Shown one piece after another: positions 24,997 to 36,200 of a DNA stretch of 64,000 bases. The DNA is from Psococerastis gibbosa. Its lineage: Eukaryota > Arthropoda > Insecta > Psocodea > Psocidae. The notes under the pieces were generated by a model. That model saw only the letters and a list, made by a program, of their open reading frames with translations. It had not been told where the DNA came from and did no database searches. Each line of letters opens with the position of its first letter. Position 1 is the stretch's first letter. The translations under genes and the position numbers were made by a program. The stretch spans positions 27,306,290-27,370,289 of the forward strand of contig OZ020489.1 of assembly GCA_963971405.1 (NCBI GenBank), in the 5' to 3' direction.

Positions 24997-27323
24997 ATTC
25001 TGTGTTCCTGACTGTCTATGAGAGAGTTTCTTTAGTGACTTCGTGGAAGTGAAACATGATTAATAAGTATATTATATATAAAAACTTGCACTGTTTCGGT
25101 GTAGTCTGAAGATGGTGTTACACCGAAACAGCTGTTACTATTAAAAATTTATGTTGTGGAATTAAGTGCAATTTTTTTTTTTTTTTTTTTTTTTTTATTA
25201 CACCACAGCACTAGGCTTCCGCCATCAGCTTTCTTGCAGCCCAATACAACACATAATCTGGTGAACCTCTTATGTGTAATATACTTATTAATCAAGTTCC
25301 TGACTGCCCTAGTTGAGTGTAAGAGAAGGCATTATAGCGTCAACCGCCCTAGGTTGGATCATTAACAAATATAACAAAAGTTAATATGAACGTTTATTGT
25401 TATTATTTATTCGTTAATCGAAATTGTCACTCCATAAACGTTTGGTGAGGACGGCCTCATTTGGTGGCAGAAAGTGTGCCGAGTACATTTATTCATTTTT
25501 TCATTCATTTAAATGGACCCTCGTACATATATGCTGAGATGGTTCTCAGTAACGAGAGGTATGACCTTGTCATGCCAAGGAGGTATTGCAGTGTGTACGG
25601 AAGCAGCAGAAGGGCTTTGCGACCAGCCTTTATTCATTGTATTCAAACTCCTTATTTTGTTGTTTTCTATGTATTTTTTAGGGACCAGTGCGAACTTGCC
25701 GAAAATATCACTGTTAAACCTGACGTCAAGCAGATCATGCCTATTTTCTTGGAACAATTGCGGCTCTTATTGGGAATCCCAAACTTAGATCTTGAAGAAA
25801 AAGAGGGTCATGTGTCTAAAAGTAGAGTGCATCTCCGGTCTTGGCAAAGAGATGCATTAATTAGAAGTAGAATTATAGAGCAGTTGACGATATCTAAGCA
25901 TACTCTACAAGTAAGTTAATGATGTCGTACTGCTGATAGCATAAAATTGTAGAATACGGTAGCTGTGAGACTGTTGACAGGTATGATGATGATATCCGCG
26001 AGGAAAACGACCGCCCGATGTAGCCCACTTGGTAGGGAACTGAACCTAAAAGCGGAATCTAGGACTTAAAATCAAAAAGAAAATGTTTCCACCGAACTTG
26101 GGTGGACCACCCAACACTAATATAAAATAACAGACTAACAAAAATTAGCCTGTTCAAAAAGAGAGGTAAATTCTGTGGAATAATTCATTAGTTTTCATTT
26201 GTTTCAGTCCTTGTCAAAACTCTTGGGCAAGATAAGCAACATTGTGATTAACGATCACATCGGCGCTTCAATTTTTGGCTCTCTTGAGGCCATTCGCTCC
26301 TGCGAAGATGCTTTGCAAACTGGCCGTCTAATTGAAGCTTATGAGCTGTCACAAAAGGCTTATTTACAATCAGAAGCTGCCTTTACCGATCCTTCCTTGT
26401 TAGCTTTGCTTTACTTTCCAGAGGATCAAAAGTAAGTTAACCAAACGAGCTACGGTACTTGTGGATATGCTATTTGTTGAATGAGGGATTTGGTTTAGAA
26501 CGCCGACTGATTTAAATAGTTGAAAGTGTCGAACGCCGCCATTTTACTACTGCAAACAATAGCCAGGTACATTTCTCTTCGAAAAGCGTTACCCATCAAA
26601 GTTTTATGAACGTACGCTTCAAAAAGCTGTTAATCAGTTAATCTATATCCAATGCATTCTGGCACTATAGTTTAATTCAGTATAAAACAATATACAGTAG
26701 AAACAATTTGCTTAAAAATAATCAAATTGTATAGTGACTATCCCAATCAGGTAAACTATATTATGTTGGGGTAGTAGTTGTAGACGTTTTGTGGTGACTT
26801 TTCGGCCAAATATGAAAAATTCTTCAATACAGTACAATACAACATATAAAAATATAAATATCGCTCATCGCTGGGTTTTAGCAACCCGTATGAGATCAAA
26901 ACATGTTACACAAATTGCACTTGTTACCGTTAGTAGCCTACTTTAGTTTTACTCTACTGACAATTACAATGTGTTAATATAGTCTCTAATCCTAAAAATA
27001 TCCCGGTGATGTTTCTCAAATACAATTTTTCTGCTATAAAATCTATTAGGCCCTAATATCTATTATAAAATCCATACTTCTTCGATATGTCAAATTTTAC
27101 GTAATTTGAGTTTGTAACAATTTTTTATTTATTTCGGAATATATTATTATTCATTATTTGCTTTATTTCTACTCACTACACACTTGGTTGTTTCAGGTAT
27201 GCCGTATACATTCCACTTTTCCTTCCTGTCATGATTCCCGTGCTGATCTCATTCAAACCTTTGAGGGAATGGTTGGCTGGAAAATTCCGAAATGGGCCTA
27301 CAGCTAAGCCGAAAGAAGATTAG
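17433..27323 (+). CDS. PIGS: PIG-S, GPI transamidase complex subunit (complete, 9 coding exons)
   Basis: Exons: 17433-17478, 18585-18812, 18943-19149, 19748-19966, 20938-21117, 21510-21669, 25682-25910, 26208-26431 and 27197-27323. All junctions are GT-AG with matching phases. The total is 1620 nt, 539 residues plus stop, against about 555 in human. PIG-S is part of the ER GPI transamidase (with PIGK, GPAA1, PIGT and PIGU) that attaches GPI anchors to proteins. Visible: a short cytosolic N-terminus, a first membrane segment ending GIPLWWKTTEVYR, a large luminal part with SPRWGGI, SKLLGKISNIVI and LLALLYFPEDQKYA, and a second membrane segment IPLFLPVMIPVLISF near the C-terminus with a basic cytosolic tail. 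The start ATG in GAATGGCGG opens a 46-nt first exon. A possible AATAAA lies at 27475. Several N-x-S/T sites fit the luminal location. Confidence 0.95.
17572..17602. repeat. TTTAC microsatellite in PIGS intron 1
   Basis: About five tandem CTTTA/TTTAC units. Confidence 0.85.
19232..19634 (-). mobile_element. LINE 3' end in PIGS intron 3
   Basis: The minus-strand frame contains SLNRLRTGVTRCRANFCRWG and CECGQVQDDGHLLVCPRL, the Cys-rich C-terminal motif (C-x-C-G ... H-L-L-x-C) of R1/jockey-type non-LTR retrotransposon proteins. It stops near a 3' hairpin (AACGTGTCC at 19232-19240 with GGACACGTT at 19248-19256) and a TTAC microsatellite, as expected for the element's 3' end. It is antisense to PIGS. 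Confidence 0.75.
20245..20412 (-). mobile_element. tRNA-derived SINE, copy 1
   Basis: Read on the minus strand it has a polymerase III B box in GTTGGTTCGAGTCCCACAC, then GCATGTAAAGCAGGCGGT and GTGTAAGAGAGGGCTTTATA, and ends AAAAAGTCCTTATTT. The same order is present at 61965-62170 on the plus strand. It lies in PIGS intron 4, antisense to the gene. Confidence 0.75.
21690..21840 (+). repeat. Repeat family C, copy 3
   Basis: Has CTTGTGCGAGTCT and GAGGCGACTGAAGAGGTCAG followed by TCGGATAACATTCAT. It directly abuts the 3' end of the LINE in PIGS intron 6. Confidence 0.6.
21841..24085 (-). mobile_element. Degenerate non-LTR retrotransposon (endonuclease end, RT, C-terminus) in PIGS intron 6
   Basis: Antisense to PIGS. 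In order from 24085 down: the end of an AP-type endonuclease (IDYILV, DSDHYMVTA); a linker with DWITDEIIQLIKQRRETKN; RT domain pieces KTKKAPGIDDIPAELLKN, KKQGATKCENYRTLSLVSHA, QFSFRRGRGTREAML and AFVDLE; the catalytic YADDIALIAES; then FPYLGSKITHDGKSCAEI, KSLVWSILLYGCETW and RRAKWMGHLIRQEGP. The pieces fall in different frames, so there are several frameshifts. The first half of the endonuclease is missing (5' truncation). The YADD box and endonuclease wording suggest an RTE-like or craniofacial-development-protein-2-like clade, but the clade is not certain. Confidence 0.85.
24090..24112. repeat. AAAT microsatellite at the LINE 5' junction
   Basis: Tandem AAAT units directly at the 5'-truncated end of the LINE. 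Confidence 0.8.
24640..24770 (+). repeat. Diverged tRNA-derived SINE relic
   Basis: Has a decayed B box (GTTAGTTCAAGTTCC) and the body AGAAGGCATTATAGCGCTAA, matching the SINE at 61965 with many changes. A second relic of the same body is at about 25305-25375. In between, GGTTCGAGTTCCACA near 24898 is another B box. Confidence 0.5.
24962..24991. repeat. AT microsatellite
   Basis: About 15 tandem AT units in PIGS intron 6. Confidence 0.95.
25091..25131. repeat. 13-bp perfect stem hairpin with CTGAAGA and GAAAC
   Basis: CTGTTTCGGTGTA (25091-25103) pairs perfectly with TACACCGAAACAG (25119-25131). The loop carries GTCTGAAGATGGTGT. The CTGAAGATGG...CCGAAAC wording recurs at the 3' ends of many invertebrate retroelements. 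Confidence 0.6.
25171..25197. repeat. Poly-T tract in PIGS intron 6
   Basis: A run of about 26 T. On the minus strand it could be the poly-A tail of a retroposed copy. Confidence 0.9.
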
Positions 27324-30100
27324 CCTTAGTTGGGAAAACCTAGTTTTAAGAGATTTTCCCTAATAACACTATGATTTATTGCAGTATTTTCTAGTCACTT
27401 TCCTCAACTTTGTACATTTGCGTGAAAGGTTAACTGTTAACGCCAGTTTTGACGATGATAGCATTTCATTTTCTAATAAAGCGGGCTGGATGCGACAGCC
27501 GCAGACTGACAGAGTTGTGTGGAATGGATGAAGTTTGGGCTCCAATGCCATTGCAAATTTCATGGCCGCCATTTCCTTCTTTTTTTTGTCCTGTATTAAA
27601 AATCAGTCTTTTGCTTTGTATCTATAATCTTGCTGAGACGTCATGACGTTGCAACTCCATTATAGTGTCGCGTGTCCGCTATTATAGACCCGTTGATTCA
27701 TAGGCCTTTTACAATACTTAAAACACAAATTTGATGTAATTAGGCATGTCTTCTGATAAAATTCAATTAAATATTTTTGGATTGGGCCATGTATTTTAAT
27801 TAGAAAATTTAGAGCCATTGGTGTATTTTACATTTGTCCTTTTAGTTTTTTTTTGTTCATTTTTTTTTACTACGAGACTTCGCCTACATTAGAAAACTCC
27901 GGAACGGACTGAGAGCGGTGAGAAATGCTACTATCTTCCAAAAATTTCTTAGAGACCATCTCTCAGAGAAAGCTTTCTAGTTTCTACACTGCCACCGAGG
28001 CACTAGCATTTTTTATAATGACAATGTCAGGACTCCCTAATTTTGACGATTTTACTTTCTTCTAGATTACCGTGATTGGTGGTGAATAGGGTCAAAGCTT
28101 CCATTTCGCTTTTGGTTGGTTCTAAGCACTGCCCTAATAACTCTATAAGTTCATGCAGGCTATTACTTCAAATAGTTTCAAAAGTAATTTTAAGGGGCAA
28201 AGATGACTCTTTTCAGCACGTGGGCGCCGACCTCCATTAAGCCGGTATGACACGGGCCATACCAATGTCCCCCCCAATCTAGCCATGGGCATTTAATAAT
28301 TTAAACAAGTAGGCGCCCATGCTTGTCAGCTTCCACATCTTTTTAAAGTGGTGGCTTTGTTGAAGCTTACTTTTCCAAGTATAGCCTATTTTAAACCCAC
28401 TAAAACTTTATTGGGGAATGTTTGATTGGGCATTGAACTTCAAAAAGCAACTACTTTCACATAGGTCTTAGGTGCACTGTTCAACGTTCAGAATTGTTTA
28501 AGAATGATTTCATTAAGTCATAAGTTCACGAAATTCGGTTTCAGGCAGTCGAGGGTGAATAGTCAAATCATGCCTCGGGCATAGGATAAATGCAGAAAAC
28601 TCAATTGTGAAACTTGAAAAAAAAATGGCGTAAACTGATTAGCGTCTCTTTGCTTATTACATAATTATTAAATCCTCAGAACCTTTCTATTGATCTGTAC
28701 CGGGTACGGTAATAAACTAAGAAAGGAACAAAGTGCCCGTTAATAATACCATTTATATTATATATGCCAAGTGCCTGACATAGATCTTGACAGTATTGAC
28801 ATTTATGATACCGTTCGTGTTATAGTCCTCCATTCAGTGAGAACTGAGAATTACAGTATGTTGTTCTGTGGGCCCATCACTGTACCTACGTTATTGACAC
28901 GCTACTAAATGTAAAAATTAGTAGCCTTATAAGTTTTCCTTAAATTGTACTAAAAAATTTAATATTTTGTTTTTACAAATTAAAAAAATATATTTTTTGT
29001 TGGTCCGATTCCACTTTAAAAATAAAATGGCCAAGAACCTATTCACCACTGAAACAAGAAAAAAAATAGCCTACATATGTAGGACTGTAGGTAGCCTAGG
29101 TGTTCCTATATTGGAGATAACGACATGATTGGTAAAATACAGCTACCGTACAGCCTACAAGCTCTGTTATGGTAGGCTATTCTGTGACTACAGCCAAAGA
29201 CCGGGAATATCCGTTAAAATACTTAACATCACAATGATTAATTTCATACAAGACAGAAAGAAGAAACTGACCCTTATTCACAACCATATTCTACGTGTAT
29301 CATTTAACAGATTAATTTAGGTATACGGTATACTGTATGTAGCCTATATTTAAAGTATTGACCTATAATGTAGGTGCATAGGTACCTACTGTAGCCTACA
29401 ATAAGTAGTCGTCTAGGCGTGGTACCTACTGAAAATGATTAAAAATATGTAAACTAATAATACAAATGTGGGTCGTGATGGTTTCTTATGTGTGCCTACT
29501 GTGTCACTCGGACGGCGTGAGTAGCGTGACACTGAGTCACTGACACCCGCAGCTGTAAGAAGCCCCTTTTTGTCATTATGTGAGCTAATCACTAATAATA
29601 CGTGTTGAGAAATTGGTCCCGCTCAAAACTAACAGCTATAATTAATTGGACAAAGTGAATTGTAGCATGTATAAAGATTTTTTTATTTTTATATGTAACT
29701 TAATTTTTTAATATAATTAGAATTCGAATAAGCACGCTACGTCTCAAACACCGTAGTTTTTTCAACAACGAATGGTTATTCGAAAAATATTAATTTATTT
29801 GATTACTTATTTAATGGTTTTTATAAATTTTTGCAATTGGGGTACAATTACAAGTATTTTTATTAGGCAGTACTATTCAATATTCATGATATATAATTGC
29901 ATGAAATAACCTTCGTGTGAGAACGATTTGAGTAAAAAAGAGACTTTTACTTTCTACACTCATACGCTAACTGGTTTTTATTTCAATTTTCATGTTTTTT
30001 CATAGCTTTGCACGCATTTTGTAGTCATTTCATTCATAGTTTTTGAATAATTTTAAAAATCATGAACTTTTCCCACCAAAATTATTGAGGAACTTGGTAG
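27324..30100. other. PIGS 3' region and intergenic DNA before RCOR
   Basis: Holds the PIGS 3' UTR, with a possible AATAAA at 27475-27480. After that it is AT-rich DNA without a convincing gene. Short TAGCCTA words are frequent around 29050-29410. Confidence 0.5.
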
Positions 30101-30106
30101 TAATAA

Positions 30107-30130
30107 TGACGTCACATACAATGAGCCAAT
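30107..30130 (+). promoter_or_regulatory. CRE (TGACGTCA) and CCAAT box upstream of RCOR
   Basis: A full palindromic TGACGTCA at 30107-30114 and a CCAAT at 30126-30130, about 105-125 bases upstream of the RCOR start codon. Their spacing fits a proximal promoter, but no transcription start is known, so this is inference from position. Confidence 0.4.
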
Positions 30131-30233
30131 CATAGACGTACGGTGTTCTGGCAAACGCTGGCAATAAATTGGAGAACAGTGGAAGCTGTGCAGATTTTTC
30201 TTATTTAATTTTTATTTCCTGTGATATAGAGCC

Positions 30234-33200
30234 ATGGTATTGTCAGAAAAAAATACAAATTCTATGCGAAATGGCCAGCGATCTCGTGGTCCGAGCCCCA
30301 ACAGCAACGGCGGGGGTAGTCCTGAACCTGACGAAGAGAGGGGTAAGTTTGGGAAAATAATTAATTTTAACCTTTAATTATTATTAATAGGATATTGGTA
30401 ATATTTAATTTGGAGTAGATCCAATTAAAATGTGAACGGCAATTTTATTTTCTTCTCACTGCTGCCGCTTCTGTGGTTTCCGAAGGTTTGTCACGCCTTG
30501 GTGCAATGTCATGTTGGGATGAGCCTGTGAATCATCCTAACTAAGTTAGTTAAGCCTTAAGACACATGAATATTTTTATATAGGACAGGGCTTTCTCCTT
30601 CAATATTTACTCATTATTGCGTCAACAAATTATATTATTGTTACGTACAGTACCAACTGTATTGCCTTCCATTAATTAGTGTGCAACCAAAAGCATTTAT
30701 TAGGTTATAGTTATGGACGGTAGGTTCATAAATTGCTGGAGGCTTGAGCATATGTTAAGAGTGTACATACAGCTCGTAGGAAATTGGCAGCCCGAAATTT
30801 AATACTTTTTATTTTGTATTTAATTAACTAAGCAAGTTATTAAAGATTTGGCTCTTTGAAGTTGTAGAAGACTACTTCATGCATCATATATTAAGGTGGC
30901 TATTCCACTTGTCAATATTCCGTCATTTGTGCATCAATAATTGAGATTTTGGTTTTTATATAGAGTAAAAAAAATGTCATCAATTATTGAAGCACAAATG
31001 ACGGATTATTGACAAAGGGACTAGCCGCCTAAGATATTCTCAGTTTCCGAAATTGTAGTTTTTTTGTAAAATTGATTTTACGTGAAAAGTTATTGTTTAT
31101 TAAATATTATCATGTTAATGAAAAAACTACAATTTCGAAAATTAATAATACCTTACTATATGATGCATTAAGTAGTCTTCTACAGCTTTAATGAGCCAAA
31201 TCTTTCATAACATACTTAGTTAATGAAATTAAAAATAACATGTATTAGATTTCGGGCTGCTAATTTCCTACGGGCTGTACACTCTTAAATTGATGGATGC
31301 AGATTTTGATTCCAAGCTCACATAACACATTCCATCTCCCTAATGATATTAGTTTATTAATTCCGGGCATAATGTGTAAAAGAAGAGTTATTTATGTTTC
31401 CAAAGGTTTTTGAGCTAAATAAATTCCAACAATGGTGCGTTATGGTTGAAAATGTACTGAAACATTCGTGCAAAACGTCAATTGGAAATAACCATTTGAA
31501 AAGTAGAAAAATCTAGATTAGATTGAACAAGTTATTTGGGCAAAACTTTGAACTTTAATTTGTAACACAAAATAAATATTTGGTATAGAGTATTTATTGC
31601 ATATAGGAAAGTTTATGCTGAGCCATAACGTAGATTCCGGTGTATATCTAAGAAGGGAGTTCAATGTTCGCAGAAGAATAGAGTTTATGGGCATAACGCT
31701 GTCTAGTTAGATTTACTATAGACTACTATGATTTCAATTAAATAAAAACGCAATTTATTGGCCACATTTCTTAATTATTTATTTAGCTGCGATGCTCACA
31801 AAACTCTGGTAGTTATTTTGAGTACTAATTAAATCAATCAGGCTCAGTATTTATGGCGATTGAAATCAAAAATTGTCAACCAAAGTTCCTATTATATTTA
31901 AGTTCAGAATTTTGAGACTTCTGTGATATATATTAGACCTATTTAGGCGGTGGGAAATGAAAAAATTAAACTATCAACAAATGTGGCGAAATATTTTTTC
32001 TCCCCTCCATATCGCATATGCGCCAAAATCAGTAAATCATATTCATGACGCGCAATTGAATGCTTATTCCGCAAGATGGCCCCTAAGCGAAAAAATGGTT
32101 GTAATAGAGGTTTGCATTAATTGTATGTAATAAATTGTGTCAAAATTTGATTATGCAGAGAAACAAATATCAACCAGTTAATATTTTACACAATTTAATT
32201 AATTAATGTTGTCAACCAGACCTACCCCTATGAACACAGTGTCAGAGCCTGAGTTCCAACTGTTATATGTTCACCATTCCGGATTCTGACGTCTCGTTAT
32301 ATTTATATATGGTTGTATTTGGTTAGCTCAGTGAGTAATTAGCTCAAATCAATAATTATTGCAAAATTCCGCGAAATGGCTGCTTTTGTGAATTTTTTGA
32401 CGATTTCGGTAGTTTTGTAAAAGATCGGTTCCTGGGCTGCATTTTTGTGTAAGCGAAAAAACGCCAAAATCTATCGCAAATTGCAACAAAAGTTGGCGAG
32501 ATGGATAACTACCACTCCAACTATGCCCTCTGCCCCTGACGCTGAACTAACTAACTTAAATTCCTGAAAATATTTCTAAAACTTTCCCGGACAAATCCGC
32601 CATTTTCAAGAATCTACCATTTTGGTTTCTAGTGTTCATTTTGGCGTTAATTTAGGAGCCCCAAAATTCGTACACGCGGAAAATAAAGACAATTTTCTTT
32701 CTTCTACTTTCTTTGTTACTTTTCTTATAACGCCAACGGCCTTACCATGTTAAATCCAAGAAAGCAGAGAATGTTTAAACTGCGGCAAACTTTGTAGTGT
32801 GCACAGCGTTGGCAGGGGAACATGGTGGGACATGATAACGCGCTGAGACTATACCAGTCCGGGTCACTTCTGATTTAATCGTGTGATTTTACCATGTTCC
32901 CCAAGTGGTTCGGAATCCACTATAATCAGGAGGTCCACCCTGTCGGTCAACTCTCCTTTCACCCGAGGTGAAAGAGTCTGCCCTTTGGGTGCCTCAAGTT
33001 ACCAAACATACTCACTCCCTCCGCCAGGCTGACAGGGTTGCAAGCATAAATGCCGAAAGCAGGCGTTGGAAACAACACTTTTGTTTTATAATGTATGCAC
33101 CCTGGCGACCGGAATAGGTGAAAGGATTATTTAGTGAAATGGTAATCCATTTTTCTAATACCTTGGAACCTGAACCTAACCATCCTAACCCAATGTGCTC

Positions 33201-36200
33201 TGTTTCCTTGCAGAAAAGATACGCGTTGGCCGTGACTATCAGGCTGTATGTCCTGATCTGATTCTTCCAGTGGCAAAAGTTGACAAAGAAATGAGTGACA
33301 GGGCTTTACTAGTTTGGTCACCATCATCCAGCATTTCAGATCAGCAATGTAAGTGCAAACCATCAAGCGCAAACCAAATCTAAAAAAATTGTTTAAAGAA
33401 TTCTTATTGGAAAATATACTAAATTAATGTCTTTATTAATGTCTTTTGCGGTATGTTATTATTCTTTTGCAGTGGACGAATATATACAAATCGCCAAAGA
33501 GCAATATGGCTACAATGGTGAGCAGGCGCTTGGAATGCTGTTTTGGCATAAACACGACTTACAAAAGGCTGTTTTAGACTTAGCAAATTTCACCCCATTC
33601 CCCGACGAGTGGACTGCCGAAGACAAGGTTCTTTTTGAACAAGCTTTCACGTTTCATGGGAAGACCTTTCACCGTATTAGACAAATGGTAAGTTACATTT
33701 CCAAATTTTATGCAATAATAATTCATATACAAATGTACTGGGACGTTACATTAGATATATTATTAAAACTTTCTAATCTGTGTATTCATTGAGGGCTGTT
33801 GCGACACCCAATTAACACCATATGTATTAAGTAAAGGAACCGGACGCCTATTTCATCCGCAGAATTAGTAGGAAAGGCTTATGAGGTTTCTGTCATGAGA
33901 CAAATACACTTTTCCTGTTACGGAAATTATAGCTAATTTATTAATTCAACTCTAGAAGACAAATATTGTGAAAAATTGATGTGACCCAGCTGTTTTTAAC
34001 GAAGAGCTACGGAATTATGCTCTGCTAAAACTATGACACACTTGGCTAATATTCTTCTAGTGCAGTGATGAAAAGTTGAAAACATTTATGAACCCACTCT
34101 CCTTATTGAAGGCCAAAGGGACGCAGCTGCTCACAAGAGAGTGATATAACCGACTGGAAGCATACTCTTATTATTGGTTTCTATTGTCACTGCTGTATGT
34201 TTCTCATGTACAGTGATTGAAATTTTAACAATAGTGGTTACACAGTAACTGAAAATTGTAACTGCGAGCAGGACCCATTGCCTCGTATAAGAAATGTATA
34301 GACTAGTAGTGAGAGCTCCTTGCTGCCAGTGGTGAAAAACGTCAATTTCCGGAAACTTAATAAAATTCTTGATATTTACAGTTGCCAGACAAGACAATGG
34401 GTACCCTAGTAAAATATTATTACTCTTGGAAGAAGACAAGAACTCGGACATCATTGATGGACCGGCAGGCGCGGAAAGGAAATGTGAAAGAAGAGGCTAG
34501 TGAGCAGGGCAGTGAGCAAGGCTCCATTTCAGAATCCGAGACTGAAGAACCCAAAGTGGTCAGTTATCACCCTATTGCTTTTGTTGTGTGCATGTGCTTG
34601 CTTTCGCATTTAATCTGTTCATTTAGTTAGACTACTCCGGTTTTGGTAGCTACTGTGCATGCTCTGCAGCCTTTGTTTTCGCGACACGCGTCACCCATGG
34701 ACTTAATATATTTATACTGGAAGACAGACTAACTGCGCACGGAAGGTATTGTATATTCAGTATGTTATATGTTCAATGGGCAATAAAATTTTCTTAAAAA
34801 TGCATGTTTTAATTACGTCTAATCCACATCTTTTTTAATGCTTGATCAGAATCTTTGATTCTTCCACCATTTTACATCTCTTATTCTATAATTTTGTCCT
34901 CTTATGGTCTTAAATGCAATATATAGGGTTTCCTAGGCGAACTGCGACAAATTTCTAGGGCGTATTCCCCGTTCAATTTTGAGAAAAAATAACCCATGTA
35001 TTATGATACTGAAAACGCACCGTTAACGATCTCGTGGAGGATTAAGGGTAAAATGTGGGAAATGTGTAGTCCCAGAAAAATACGTTCTCCTCATGAACTA
35101 GTTGATCGATAGTAGATCTAAGCATTGAATGTGAACCAGAATTAAATTTTCCATTATGATATATCAGTATGTTGTCCTAACGTAAAAATTTGTTCGGAAA
35201 TCCGAAAGTTGCTTTTTTTTTGTTATTTTTTAGTAACAAATCTAGCTTTTTAATGCATTTCTTCAGACCCTCCTTTTTGCCTTAAGCCAAAAAATGTGCA
35301 TGCCAATATATTTGGTTTGGCGGAATTAAGAGTGGAATCGGCCTATTCAAGGTCAACCTCACAGAAATTTAGGAAAAAAACTAAGTTACCCAGAGAAACA
35401 GAAGTAACAGGTCACAAAACACCGTATAGTTCTCGAGGCAAGCGTAGTAGGGTTATTACAATGTCCAGACTCCAGATGATGGTGGTTTGTAGTTCCACGG
35501 AGATTTTGACTACATATTTAGAATCTGCTTTAATGCTTGAAGGTTCAAACGGATTTACTTTTTGCGTTTAATAAGCGTTTTAAAAAGTGGTCTTTGACAC
35601 CAGTTAAGATTTATTATCATTTATGCAAGAAAAAAATAGTTGATTGATTTTTGGCTCCATAGGAACCTTACTAAAAGTTATTAATCCGATTTTTGTCGGC
35701 CTAGCCCCGGAGTTAATTTTTCTCCCTGAGAAATTTTTTTGACGCCCAATGCCTACCTTATGGGATTTCATGGCGCCAATTTTTCTTAACCCCGCTTTAA
35801 TTCAAACGAGAGTGGATGCGACGTCCACTATGACTATCGCGTCTGCACGTTTCCTACATAATTCATAATTTTTTTAAAATTTTTAATGACTATTTTGCTC
35901 TGAATTGACTGAAAACCTTACATTAAAAATAAATCTTGTTCAACGCATAAGTGCCCATGTTGGAATAAATTCAGTCAAAACTATGTATTGACATGCACTG
36001 TACATTTTTGGCTCAAGACAGAACGGACGTTCTGGTTTCCTCAGAACAGAAAAAAAAAACAGAATTATTACTTTAGGGACACTTCTGACAGCTAAATTTT
36101 CTGGGAAACATACCGACAGGCTTATTTCCTGATGGGAAAAAATTTAATTCTTGTTCACATTCAATGCTTGGTTCTACAATTGGTCTGCTAGTTCCTGAGG

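Larger units (their letters stand above)
30343..33213. other. RCOR intron 1 (2.87 kb)
   Basis: Contains a TTAA-flanked foldback (30759-31284) with a nested Harbinger-like MITE, and repeat family B copy 2 (about 32785-33085). No other gene was recognised. Confidence 0.8.

Noticed and set aside
25461..25681. Upstream extension of PIGS exon 7 as a separate gene
   Set aside because: A clean TTTTTTAG acceptor at 25681 joins exon 6 in phase; the upstream part is intron read-through.
35296..35571. 91-codon plus-strand frame in RCOR intron 4
   Set aside because: It starts inside the left arm of a foldback and shows no family features.
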